Below are positions 1-8,340 of a stretch of DNA of 64,000 nucleotides, in pieces (position 1 is the stretch's first letter; each line of letters starts with the position of its first letter). Under the pieces are notes generated by a model. That model was not told where the DNA came from. It did not search any database and was given only the letters and a program-made list of their open reading frames with translations. Made by a program: the position numbers and the translations under genes. Location: assembly GCA_022791195.1 (NCBI GenBank), contig JAAVYP010000004.1, positions 1 to 64,000 of the forward strand, in the 5' to 3' direction. This stretch comes from Clostridiales bacterium (GTDB lineage Bacteria; Bacillota; Clostridia; Oscillospirales; CAG-272).

Positions 1-25
1 AGTTTTGATCAAACTTTTTTCTAAA

Positions 26-285
26 AGTTTGCGGGGTGCAGGGGTTAGTACCCCTGCAAAAAAAAAGAAGTATCTATCTCATAAATGATATTTGCTAATA
101 GTGGAGTGTGGGGATGAAACCCTCACAAAAAAGAAAAAGAGATTTTGATTATTAAAAAAACAGCTTCTTTTGCGGGGTTGCAGGGGTTTGGTACCCGCAG
201 AAACAGCTTTGCCGTTTCTGCTGCAAAGAAAAAAGGAAAATTTCTCTAAATTTATAGCATAGAACAGGTTAACTTGTCGTTTTGC
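26..285 (+). repeat. Dispersed G-rich/A-rich repeat, copy 1
   Basis: The first 390 bases contain no gene. They hold a chain of short hairpins such as GCAGGGG...CCCCTGC (37-56), each followed by an A-rich tract and a variable tail. Bases 221-283 match 50672-50735 with two substitutions and one indel. Bases 61-100 and 106-232 match, in reverse complement, the block at 49990-50170, but in a different module order. The family is therefore mosaic and occurs in both orientations. I see no open reading frame or transposase. Function is unknown. Confidence 0.75.
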
Positions 286-337
286 GGGTGCGTGGGTCTT
301 GAAACCCGCGGAAAACAGCCCTGCCGTTTCTGCCGCA

Positions 338-374
<37 letters not shown>

Positions 375-390
375 AAAAATATACATCCTG

Positions 391-918
391 TTATTTTTTC
401 TTTCTTTCATTATCTTTGAACTTTGGAAAAATTTGTTTAAAGTGCCCGGCACAATATTGCGCGCAAAATCCTGTAAACAAGCCTGCAATACTTCCCGAAA
501 CCATCAAAACAGGCAAATATGCCACCAAAGCCGGCGTTTGCGTCACCAATATGGCCACAAGAATCTGCCCGATGTTATGGGCAATCGCTCCGATGACGCT
601 GCACACCCACATCTGCTTTTCGGTGACAATTTTTTTCATAAGAAGCATCGACAAATAGCATAAAAGTCCGCCTGCAAAGCTGTACATCAATGACATCGCC
701 TGTCCGCAAAAGATGCCGCCCAAAAGAATGCGCAGCAACAGAATCATGCCGGCATCCACATTTCCAATCATAAAAACGGCAAAAATCGTGATGATATTTG
801 CAAGACCAAGCTTGACCCCCGGAATCGGAACAGGATTTGGGATCTGCATTTCTACCACAAAAATGGTCAGTGCGATGGCTGTAAAAACCGCATTAACCGT
901 TATTCGCTTTGTTTTCAC
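391..918 (-). CDS. Gx transporter family protein (EetB-like)
   Basis: A 175-residue, highly hydrophobic protein with about five to six membrane segments. It resembles the 'heptaprenyl diphosphate synthase component I' / Gx transporter family; the segment IPNPVPIPGVKLGLANI near residue 30 is typical. The start is GTG at 918, preceded by AAAGGGGAG. It is the last gene of a leftward apbE - NusG-domain-II - Gx cluster. In flavin-based extracellular electron transfer loci of Listeria and lactobacilli, members of these families are called EetA and EetB. The precise role is not established here and could be quinone- or flavin-related transport. The C-terminus is lysine-rich. Confidence 0.75.
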   Translation of the reverse strand: MKTKRITVNAVFTAIALTIFVVEMQIPNPVPIPGVKLGLANIITIFAVFMIGNVDAGMILLLRILLGGIFCGQAMSLMYSFAGGLLCYLSMLLMKKIVTEKQMWVCSVIGAIAHNIGQILVAILVTQTPALVAYLPVLMVSGSIAGLFTGFCAQYCAGHFKQIFPKFKDNERKKK

Positions 919-963
919 ACTGGCTCCCCTTTCCCGCCGTCAGATCAGGCCGCGCCGCTTTAT

Positions 964-1350
964 CTATTTTGAAACGGCATCAATCTCTTCGTCGGCCGCC
1001 GCGGCGGAATTTTCGATTTGAATGACAAGCTTATGCGGCAGACACACAATCGGCGCTATCCCGTCGGTCAGCCATCCTTCTTGTATACATATACCGTCCG
1101 GACAGTCCGCGTCTGCTATACAAATCGCTCCGGGCTTAATATGAATCACGTTGTATCCGCCGTCACCAGACACGGTCAGCTCATATTCCTCTTTAACCGC
1201 AGATAAATCAATCGAATATATACATTCGCCATTCTGATAGATGTTCGCCATCGCTCCGTTTGCCTTTCCCTTGAAAACAAATAAACCCAAGCCGGTACAG
1301 AGCAACAAAAATATACAAAATAGAATGACCCAAGTCCGTGTTTTAATCAT
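964..1350 (-). CDS. NusG domain II-containing membrane-anchored protein (EetA-like)
   Basis: A 128-residue protein with one N-terminal membrane segment (about residues 7-26). An extracellular domain of the NusG domain II type follows, with the typical CIADADCPDGIC cysteine cluster and a CLPHKLVI strand near the end. Its ATG overlaps the apbE stop by 8 bases, so the two are probably translationally coupled. The same pair, next to a Gx transporter gene, recurs in Firmicutes and is named eetA in extracellular electron transfer loci. The biochemical role is unknown; a redox or flavin-linked surface role is inferred from context. Confidence 0.8.
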   Translation of the reverse strand: MIKTRTWVILFCIFLLLCTGLGLFVFKGKANGAMANIYQNGECIYSIDLSAVKEEYELTVSGDGGYNVIHIKPGAICIADADCPDGICIQEGWLTDGIAPIVCLPHKLVIQIENSAAAADEEIDAVSK

Positions 1351-2419
1351 GTCGTATTACCGTAACATCTGCCTCTTTGTAGTCTCCGAGAGGAACAAAC
1401 GTCTCTTCAAGTCCCTCGGTGATATAGATCTGCCCGGCTGTCGTGATAAAAACGGCGTCAAAATCGCTGCTGCCCTTCCAAAAATCGATAGCATGGTCCA
1501 GACCCATCACAAACAACGAGGTAGACAAAGCATCGCACACAAGGCCGGTGTCTCCTATGACCGACACAGACGCCAGATCGTTGTCAACAGGATAGCCCGT
1601 TGCAGGATCGATAATATGCCGGTAAGTCGTTCCGTTTTCTTCAAAAAAGCGTTCATAGCCGCCCGAGGTAACAACCGCCTTATCTGTTACCTGAATCGCG
1701 CCGGCCGTCCCCGCACCAAGCGGATTTGTGATGGCAATTTTCCAAGGGCTTCCATCCGGCTTGGCGCCCAGCGCGTGTACATTGCCGCCCAAATTCAGGG
1801 TGGCGCTTGCAACGCCGTTTTCGGTGAGCAATTCTGCTAAGCGATCGCCTGTATATCCTTTCGCCACGCTGCCAAGATCAATCTTCATGCCGCGCTTTAG
1901 GCTCACCGTGTTGTCTGCGCTGATCGTTACCGCGTTGTAATCGACGAATGTCAGCAGTTCTGTGATTTCATCTCCAGATGGAACTCTGTATTCTCCAGTG
2001 GTAAAGCCCCACGCGCGCACGACCGGATAAACGGATATGTCGAGCGCGCCGCCGGTTCTTTCGCAAAGAGTCAGCGATTGTGCAATTAAATCCCGTGTAT
2101 CATCGCCTACCCGGCCGCCGCCGTTTTGATTGACAGCGTAAATTTCGCTGGATTCATCTGTGACAGAAAGATTCTTTTCAAGTGAAGAAATCAAATCCTC
2201 GGCTTTTGACAAAACATCGTCAGAGCCATACACGGTCAGCTCCATCACGGTATCCATAGCAAAAACCGTGATCGAATGCTTGTCTGCACTTGACACACTC
2301 TCTGAATCAGCCGACGCAAACGGCGAACGGGGATGGCCCGCACAGCCGGATAGCAAAAGTACCGATGCTGCGGCAACAACAGTAGCCGCAAGAAGCAGTG
2401 AAAAGAATCTCCTCTGCAT
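1343..2419 (-). CDS. apbE: FAD:protein FMN transferase, lipoprotein
   Basis: A 358-residue ApbE family protein. The family attaches FMN through a phosphoester bond to a Thr/Ser of extracytoplasmic flavoproteins, using FAD. It has a signal peptide with lipobox LSGC (Cys about residue 26), the segment FAMDTVMELTVYG, the KIDLGSVAKGYTGDRL block, and HIIDPATGYPV near residue 265. The start follows AAAGGA. It heads a cluster with NusG-II and Gx genes. The gene immediately upstream, which would be expected to encode an FMN-binding acceptor protein, survives only as a 175-bp relic, so the current flavinylation substrate must lie elsewhere. Confidence 0.93.
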   Translation of the reverse strand: MQRRFFSLLLAATVVAAASVLLLSGCAGHPRSPFASADSESVSSADKHSITVFAMDTVMELTVYGSDDVLSKAEDLISSLEKNLSVTDESSEIYAVNQNGGGRVGDDTRDLIAQSLTLCERTGGALDISVYPVVRAWGFTTGEYRVPSGDEITELLTFVDYNAVTISADNTVSLKRGMKIDLGSVAKGYTGDRLAELLTENGVASATLNLGGNVHALGAKPDGSPWKIAITNPLGAGTAGAIQVTDKAVVTSGGYERFFEENGTTYRHIIDPATGYPVDNDLASVSVIGDTGLVCDALSTSLFVMGLDHAIDFWKGSSDFDAVFITTAGQIYITEGLEETFVPLGDYKEADVTVIRHD

Positions 2420-2443
2420 ACAATTTTTCCTTTCGTGTAATGA

Positions 2444-2618
2444 TTATTTCTCTTTGGAAAGAGCATCTGCCACAGCGTCAATCACGCCGCCGGACGAGTA
2501 GGTTGCGCCGCTATGCTTTTCAGCACGCGGCATAGAACAGAGCCGGAGGTTTTTTTAACATTTTACCACATAATGCGATAAAAAGAAACGCCAATATGAT
2601 GGAAATCAAGAAAACCAT
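2444..2618 (-). pseudogene. Relic of a membrane FMN-binding protein
   Basis: A good ribosome site (AGGAGAAACAA) precedes an ATG at 2618 that opens a hydrophobic N-terminus of 32 codons (MVFLISIILAFLF...), ending at a TGA at 2520-2522. In a second frame, the stretch 2533-2444 reads ...KHSGATYSSGGVIDAVADAL... and then a stop. The SGATYSS...VIDAV motif is the hallmark C-terminal end of FMN-binding domains that ApbE flavinylates on its threonine. A start and an end are thus preserved within 175 bases while the middle is missing, which fits a large internal deletion plus frameshift. It lies just upstream of apbE. Confidence 0.65.
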
Positions 2619-2687
2619 TTGTTTCTCCTGAAAACGCACTTAAAGACACTGCGTATAAGCAAGTATCCCCAAGTACATCCCCCTCTC

Positions 2688-2716
2688 TTGCACAACCGCT
2701 TTCTTTATGCTATAGT
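2688..2716 (+). promoter_or_regulatory. Promoter for the interrupted membrane gene
   Basis: TTGCAC (2688-2693), a 17-base spacer, then TATAGT (2711-2716), placed 40 bases before the ATG at 2756. Confidence 0.6.
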
Positions 2717-2755
2717 AAATAGAGTAAATCGATCGACAACGGAGAAAGACAAACC

Positions 2756-3193
2756 ATGGAAAATCTGCCCCTTTTATGTGTATACTACCTTGCCGCCTAT
2801 GGCATCGTCACGGCCATCGGCATTTTGCACACGCTTTTCAACATCATCGTGCTGCATATGAAGAGCATGAAAGACAGCCCCGGCATGGGCGAAGGCTATG
2901 AAAAAACAAAGCCGTGGCACGCCCTTTACAATCTGCTTGTTTTCCCTTGTTTTGCCTATTTGTACCTCTCTTCTCTTTCCCAAGCCACCTGGCAGAGCGC
3001 TGTGTTCACAGCCCTCATTTGGGGCAGCGCCACCCTCGTCATCGACATTTTCGGCTGGGTTATCATCAAACATCCCTGATCTTTAACCTTTAAGCAGTTT
3101 TATGTGGAATATCAGCCGTGGATCACGCTGATCTACATCGCTATCTATGCCAGTCCCCTGCTTGCTTTTGGCCTTATGAGCCTTGGCGCCTAA
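2756..3193 (+). pseudogene. Small membrane protein interrupted by in-frame TGA
   Basis: The frame opens with ATG at 2756 and encodes a four-segment membrane protein. A TGA at 3077-3079 (codon 108) interrupts it. The same frame continues for 37 clearly protein-like codons (SLTFKQFYVEYQPWITL...) to a TAA at 3191. The sequence around the break reads ...IIKHP-stop-SLTF, so a TGG-to-TGA change of a tryptophan is the simplest explanation. Full length would be 145 residues. TGA is used as a true stop elsewhere here, so recoding is unlikely. A sequencing error is possible. I do not recognise the function. Confidence 0.7.
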
Positions 3194-3240
3194 ACAAGCG
3201 GAGTTACGCTAAATCAAGAAACAAGAAAGAGAATGCAGCC

Positions 3241-4014
3241 ATGACCAACGCCGAAATACTACAGATTGCCATGACGCAATCAGCCATTGATTCTAACTGC
3301 CGGCCGGAGGATTTTCGCTCCGGCTCTCTTACCGTCGTTCCCTCGAAACCGCGAGAAGGGGCCAGAAATTATTTGGAACTGCCGTTTTTCTGCGATCTTG
3401 CGACGTACGGCACCGGGCTTGTTGCCTCGGTCGATGAAAGGATTGTTGATTTTATCACCGACTATTGCCAACGGTTTCCGGCATATCGCGCCTTTGAAAC
3501 CCCGGCGATTCACCTGCTCACCAAAGAATTTGAAAAATACGGCGCGGCCCCCTGCTTTATGGCCGAATATTTCCTGCCCGATCTCCATTATTTAGCGCCC
3601 GTTGACTGCCCCTATCCCATTCGCATGCTGTACCCGGAGGATTTCACTGCCCTCTACACCAAAGAATGGTCTAACGCGCTTTGCGAAAAACGAAAACAGT
3701 ATGACCGTATCGCGGCGGCCGCCTATGACGGCGACACCCTCATCGGCCTTGCCGGCGCCTCGGCCGACTGTGAGGCCATGTGGCAGATCGGCATAGACGT
3801 GCTGCCTGCCTATCGCAGGCAAGGCATTGCCAGCGCCTTAACGGCCAGAGTGGCCCTGGAAATCCTGCAAATAGGCAAAGTCCCCTTTTACTGCTGTGCA
3901 TGGTCCAACATCGCGTCGGCCCGCAATGCGGTGCGCGCCGGCTTCCGGCCGAGCTGGGTGCAGCTCACCTCGGTTTCCCAAAAAAGAATCCGGTCGCTCT
4001 TAGAAAACGAATGA
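3241..4014 (+). CDS. GNAT family N-acetyltransferase
   Basis: A 257-residue protein whose C-terminal half is a GNAT fold. The acetyl-CoA loop is seen as GIDVLPAYRRQGIASAL (about residues 182-198), followed by a helix and the typical WSNIASARNAVRAGFRP tail. The N-terminal half resembles other long clostridial acetyltransferases and probably sets substrate choice, which cannot be told from sequence. The start is ATG at 3241, because the upstream in-frame extension lacks coding character and overlaps the preceding broken gene. It lies 47 bases after that gene and may share its transcript. Confidence 0.85.
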   Translation: MTNAEILQIAMTQSAIDSNCRPEDFRSGSLTVVPSKPREGARNYLELPFFCDLATYGTGLVASVDERIVDFITDYCQRFPAYRAFETPAIHLLTKEFEKYGAAPCFMAEYFLPDLHYLAPVDCPYPIRMLYPEDFTALYTKEWSNALCEKRKQYDRIAAAAYDGDTLIGLAGASADCEAMWQIGIDVLPAYRRQGIASALTARVALEILQIGKVPFYCCAWSNIASARNAVRAGFRPSWVQLTSVSQKRIRSLLENE

Positions 4015-4127
4015 AAACCATGTGATAAAAATCCTTTCCATCAGAGCCCCTTGGGGAGCCATGAAGGATGGCACGGCATAGCCGCGCCCTTTCATTTTTT
4101 GTAAATGAGATGCCGCAAGCGTCTTTC

Positions 4128-4156
4128 TTGACAAACAAAACGGTGTATGGTAACAT
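4128..4156 (+). promoter_or_regulatory. Promoter for zinc-ribbon membrane gene
   Basis: TTGACA (4128-4133), a 17-base spacer, TAACAT (4151-4156). A strong ribosome site TAGGAGGG follows before the ATG at 4196. Confidence 0.65.
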
Positions 4157-4195
4157 GTGAAATTAAATAGAAAATATTTTTAGGAGGGATCAATC

Positions 4196-4786
4196 ATGTC
4201 CGTATATTACAAACACGAAAGAAGCGAGAATATAGACATTCCGTATACATTCAAATGCGAACAATGCGGCGCCGGGAGCGGTCCTTTAAACGCGCACATT
4301 GTAGGCGACAAAGCCATCTATAACAGTAATTTTAAAACGATTAAAGAGGAAAGAAATCAAAAACTGTGTGCAGAAGCGCATGAAAAATTAGTCAGCAAAG
4401 TAAAAGAAATCTATCAGAATGCAACTGAAAAAGATATTTACAGCCCTGAATTTAAGGATGTATGTCCCCACTGCCAAGCAAGACAGAGCTGGAGCGTGAG
4501 CGGACTGAAAAAGAATTTATTTGAGCTGCCTATCACTGTTTTTTTGGTGGGTGTCATTATCACCATTGTCGCTTTGATTGCCCGCTACCAAACCAATTTG
4601 GGCTATGTGACGATGAATGTCATTTACGGAATTGCCGGCGCAAGCGTCCTTGCGGCCGCCGGCTGCCTTGTGTTTAACATTGTCAATTTAAAAATCAGAC
4701 AAAGCAAGGTGGCGGCCACCGATTACGGCCAAAACAAACCGCAGATCGATTGGAAAAATGCTGAAAAATTATTCCGTGAGGAATAA
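4196..4786 (+). CDS. Hypothetical zinc-ribbon two-segment membrane protein
   Basis: A 196-residue protein of unknown function. It has CEQCG (about residue 21) and CPHCQ (about residue 98), which together can bind a zinc ion as a split ribbon. Two membrane segments follow (about residues 115-135 and 148-170), then a short charged tail. The region between the cysteine pairs is lysine- and glutamate-rich. It is a single-gene transcription unit with its own promoter and a strong terminator at 4809. I do not assign a family. Confidence 0.7.
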   Translation: MSVYYKHERSENIDIPYTFKCEQCGAGSGPLNAHIVGDKAIYNSNFKTIKEERNQKLCAEAHEKLVSKVKEIYQNATEKDIYSPEFKDVCPHCQARQSWSVSGLKKNLFELPITVFLVGVIITIVALIARYQTNLGYVTMNVIYGIAGASVLAAAGCLVFNIVNLKIRQSKVAATDYGQNKPQIDWKNAEKLFREE

Positions 4787-4808
4787 CCGCCCGTCCCTAT
4801 CTACAAAG

Positions 4809-4853
4809 AAAGACAGTGTGAAAAGCAAAGAAGCTTTTCACACTGTCTTTTTA
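4809..4853. terminator. Bidirectional rho-independent terminator
   Basis: Perfect 18-bp arms (4809-4826 and 4833-4850) around a 6-base loop, with T-rich sequence on both exits. It separates the rightward zinc-ribbon gene from the leftward SLH gene. Confidence 0.92.
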
Positions 4854-4927
4854 TTAAGCAATGCGACTCTCTCTAACGATTGGTATATGCTCGGTGCTCA
4901 TACTGACCAATCGGTTGTTTTGCCAAC

Positions 4928-7288
4928 TCAGCTCTGCACCATGCTGCGGTACAGGAAAGTCACAATCTGTCCTCTGGTACAGGTTTCGTCCGGGCCGAAA
5001 GCAGTGCTCGACGTACCGTAGGTAATGTCGTTGTTTACCGCCCATTGAACCGCCTCTTTATAATAGCCGGTTCTGGCATCGGCAAAGTTGTTGTTGACCG
5101 TAACGGCCGGACGCCCTGCCCTCCGGTACAAAAAGGAGACAATCTGCCCCCTGGTACAGGTCTCATCGGGACTGAAAACCGTGTTTGAAGTACCGTAAGT
5201 AATCCCATTTTCTACAGCCCAAAGAACGGCGCTGTAATAGTAATCATCAGTCGAGATATCCACAAAGGGATTCACAGTTGTTTTTGGCTGCGGCTTTCCG
5301 GCAGCCCGCCACAAAAAGGCCACGGCCTGTGCGCGGGTGCAGCCGTCATCAGGACTGAAAGTCTTATCCGAAGTGCCGAATACGATTTCGTTTTCCACCG
5401 CCCAGGCAACCGGTTTGGCAAAATACGCCTTGAGCGGAACGTCTGTAAATACGATCGGCTTGCGCACCGGCGTAACCGTTACCGTGCATGTAGCCGTAAA
5501 GCCGCCGTCCACGGTGGTAGCGGTGATCACCGCGGTTCCCGCGGCCTGTGCACGCAGGGTCGCTTTGCTTGAATCAATGGTTGAATAAACGGCAACAATA
5601 TCCGGATTCGAGGAAGTCCATTTCACTCTGCCGTCGTACGCATCGGCCGGTTCTACCGTGGCCGTCAGCGTGGTTTTTCCATCAACCTCCAGCGCGGCAG
5701 ACTCGGGCAGGGTGATTCCGGTCACATACGTGGTGGTAAAGGGTGTTCCCGGCGGTTCTGTGCCATCGTAGACAAGACCTGTTTCGGGCACACGGGTGCC
5801 GTCTGTCCCTTTGACAAGGGCCTCTGCCTCTTTGCGGCTGAGAATCAGCTCAGGCGGCAGCTCGGTGCCGTCAACAGACCAAAAACCATTAAAGTAAAAA
5901 TAGGGTGCGGTCCAGTTGTCGTCCGCCGCATTATAGGAATAGAGCACGTCCTGGGTGTGGCTCTCTCCGTTGCGGTCGGTATAAGTAACATTGTGCTTAA
6001 TAATATCCGCCTTAGGGTGGCTTTCAAAGGCCACATTCAGCTCGACGCGCTCATATTGGTTGATATACCGTCCGTCTACCCAGGCGTCCGACGCAATGCG
6101 CACAAAGCCGCCCAAAGGCACGGCGTAGCCAAAGGTTTGTCCGAAGCCAAACCCGCCCTCGGTCGCGATTCGGATCCATGTGCCGCCGGTCTTTTGGATG
6201 GTCTGGCGATAGATATCGCCGACAATCTGTGATCTGTATTCGGCCATATCCTGGTTGGCAATCGTTTTATAGCTCATCAGCTTGGCCAGGTAATCTTCCA
6301 CGGTGCTCTTAAGGGTCATTTCGGCGTCCTGCCGGAAAGTGAAGGGCTTGCCTGTCTTGTCCGAACGAAGCGGCGTATAGCCGCCCTCTCCCGCGCCGCC
6401 GTAGGTTTTCGTTTCGTTATTAAAAGTTATTTTGCTATAGGCGTGGGTGCCGCCCGCGCTGATTTCACAAGACGGCTCCAGCGTTTTGGCGATGGTGCGC
6501 ATGGTGCCTGGAAAACTGGCCGAATCCAAAATAAAAGGATATGCACTTGCAAGCAAAAGGCCGTCCGACACCGTTTCATACATATTGTAATGCTCGTTCA
6601 AAACCAGCTCGGGATAGGGCGAGCTGGCCAACAGCGGATAGGGATGGTCCTCACTGGGCCGGTCTACGTCAAAAATGCTGTTGGGGTATACCGCAAGCTT
6701 ATCTAAGCGGCTCTGCACAGCGTCTAATTTTTCAAAAAAGCTCATTGACTCTGTTGTGCAGGTGTCGATCAGATAGCTGTATCGGGTTTCTAAGCGCGGG
6801 CAAGCGATTCTGACCGAGGTTTTCACAAATTCATCTCCCAAAATCGAGCTGCCGCTGCGGGTTTTCTGCAAAAGGGTAAATTGCCCGCCATCCGAAAAGA
6901 ACTTATTTGCTATGAAAATATAGCCGCCTGCCACCCGGCCGGTGGTCTCATCCTCATAAGCGACATCCTTATAGCGCTGCGGACTGTTGTAATAGGTGCC
7001 GGGATCCACATATTTGACCGAATAGCTGTTGCTGCTTGTGGGCAGGCGAATCTCGCCCTTGTCCTCTGCGGTGAAAAATTCACTGCTTTCGTCTAACAGG
7101 CGGAAGCTGGTCGGGTCGGGATTGTCGGTTTGCACATACAGATAATAGGCAAACGGCGATAAAATCGGGGTAATGGTATAGTTGTAGCCGGCCGCGTTGA
7201 CAATCTCTTCTGCCTGAACAGGAATCATGCACAACAGATTCAGCGCCAGCACCAGTGCAAGAAGCATGGGTGTGATTCGTTTCATCAT
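4928..7288 (-). CDS. Secreted SLH-domain surface protein with Big2 domain
   Basis: A 786-residue exported protein. It has a signal peptide ending near PVQA-EE, about 480 residues of unrecognised ectodomain, and a Big2-type immunoglobulin-like domain (GITLPESAALEVDGKTTL...). Three SLH repeats close the protein, each with a variant of AVENGITYGTS...FSPDETCTRGQ. SLH repeats bind pyruvylated secondary cell-wall polymer, which links it to the CsaB fusion at 18516. The chosen start is ATG 7288 behind GGAGAG; the in-frame ATG at 7297 is less well placed. Its leader shares a 17-base motif with the prsA leader (7313-7329). Confidence 0.88.
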   Translation of the reverse strand: MMKRITPMLLALVLALNLLCMIPVQAEEIVNAAGYNYTITPILSPFAYYLYVQTDNPDPTSFRLLDESSEFFTAEDKGEIRLPTSSNSYSVKYVDPGTYYNSPQRYKDVAYEDETTGRVAGGYIFIANKFFSDGGQFTLLQKTRSGSSILGDEFVKTSVRIACPRLETRYSYLIDTCTTESMSFFEKLDAVQSRLDKLAVYPNSIFDVDRPSEDHPYPLLASSPYPELVLNEHYNMYETVSDGLLLASAYPFILDSASFPGTMRTIAKTLEPSCEISAGGTHAYSKITFNNETKTYGGAGEGGYTPLRSDKTGKPFTFRQDAEMTLKSTVEDYLAKLMSYKTIANQDMAEYRSQIVGDIYRQTIQKTGGTWIRIATEGGFGFGQTFGYAVPLGGFVRIASDAWVDGRYINQYERVELNVAFESHPKADIIKHNVTYTDRNGESHTQDVLYSYNAADDNWTAPYFYFNGFWSVDGTELPPELILSRKEAEALVKGTDGTRVPETGLVYDGTEPPGTPFTTTYVTGITLPESAALEVDGKTTLTATVEPADAYDGRVKWTSSNPDIVAVYSTIDSSKATLRAQAAGTAVITATTVDGGFTATCTVTVTPVRKPIVFTDVPLKAYFAKPVAWAVENEIVFGTSDKTFSPDDGCTRAQAVAFLWRAAGKPQPKTTVNPFVDISTDDYYYSAVLWAVENGITYGTSNTVFSPDETCTRGQIVSFLYRRAGRPAVTVNNNFADARTGYYKEAVQWAVNNDITYGTSSTAFGPDETCTRGQIVTFLYRSMVQS

Positions 7289-7443
7289 TCTCTCCATTCT
7301 GTCGCTTTGCAGCGGCACAAATTGTTAGGAATTTCTCCTCCATAGTTTATACAAAATACTTACACCTGCTAACCAAACAGCTTGCCTGTTCCGGCATGGA
7401 TGGGTTAACCGGTTTATTTATCGATGAACGTAAAACAGACTCT

Positions 7444-8265
7444 TTACGATTTCTTTTTCACGCCGCCTAACTCGTCCGAGCGGTCACGGCAGGCAAGATA
7501 GCCCTTTTCAACCGTCTCGTAAAAGCCGGCCTGTTCCATGGCCGCAAGCGCTGCTGCGGTGGTGCCGCCTTTCGAGGTAATACGCTGGCGCATCACCTCC
7601 GGCCCTACGCCCGCATCGGCGATCAATTTCGCCGCGCCGATCAGCGTCTGCACGGCCAACCGCTCAGCCGACTCAGCCTCCATGCCGTCCCGCACGGCGG
7701 CGGCGGCCATCGCCTCTGTAAGTGCATAGAAATAGGCCGGACCTGAGCCCGAAACCGCCGTCACCCCGCTCATTTGCTCTTCATTCACCTGCACCACCAC
7801 GCCAAGCGGCGCAAACAAAGCCTGTGCGATATCGGCCTGTGCCTGACCGGCCGCCTGACCAAGACAAAAGGCCGTAGCCGAAAGACCCACGCACAGCGCC
7901 AAATTCGGCATGAACCGCACGACCGCAGCCCCGTTGGCATAGGACTCGATCGTCTGGCAGGAAATGCCCGCCAAAATGGATAGAATGGTCTGTCCCTCTC
8001 TTAAAAAGGGCTGATAGTCGGCCATGGCCGCCGCTAAATCCTGCGGTTTAAAGGCCAGAAAAACAAGGTCCGCCTCGGCGATATCCTCTTTCCCTGCCGC
8101 TTTGACGCCATACTGGCCCACAAGTTCTTCCACCTTTTGCGAGCCGGCAAGACCCAGCACCATCACCTGTTCCGGGCGCATGATTTTCTTTTCCACAATG
8201 CCGCGGATCATGGCGCCGGCCATATTGCCGTCCCCTAAAAATATAATCTTCTGATTTTCAAACAT
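7444..8265 (-). CDS. proC: Pyrroline-5-carboxylate reductase
   Basis: A 273-residue enzyme that reduces 1-pyrroline-5-carboxylate to proline with NAD(P)H, the last step of proline synthesis. It shows the Rossmann loop FLGDGNMAGAM at the N-terminus, the VSGSGPAYFYALTEAM segment, and the C-terminal dimer motif ITSKGGTTAAAL. Most homologues have Pro instead of Lys in that motif. ATG 8265 follows GAGGTGAAGAGG. It is the third gene of proB-proA-proC, so the whole glutamate-to-proline route is encoded together. Confidence 0.96.
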   Translation of the reverse strand: MFENQKIIFLGDGNMAGAMIRGIVEKKIMRPEQVMVLGLAGSQKVEELVGQYGVKAAGKEDIAEADLVFLAFKPQDLAAAMADYQPFLREGQTILSILAGISCQTIESYANGAAVVRFMPNLALCVGLSATAFCLGQAAGQAQADIAQALFAPLGVVVQVNEEQMSGVTAVSGSGPAYFYALTEAMAAAAVRDGMEAESAERLAVQTLIGAAKLIADAGVGPEVMRQRITSKGGTTAAALAAMEQAGFYETVEKGYLACRDRSDELGGVKKKS

Positions 8266-8340
8266 ATCCTCTTCACCTCGCTATGCATCTTTTCCGTCGG
8301 GAAATCCTCTCTTTTGGCCATCTGAATCTCTGTCGGCCGC

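Noticed and set aside
3077-3079. Selenocysteine or TGA-as-Trp recoding
   Set aside because: No cysteine/redox context or SECIS-like hairpin is seen, and TGA ends many intact genes here.
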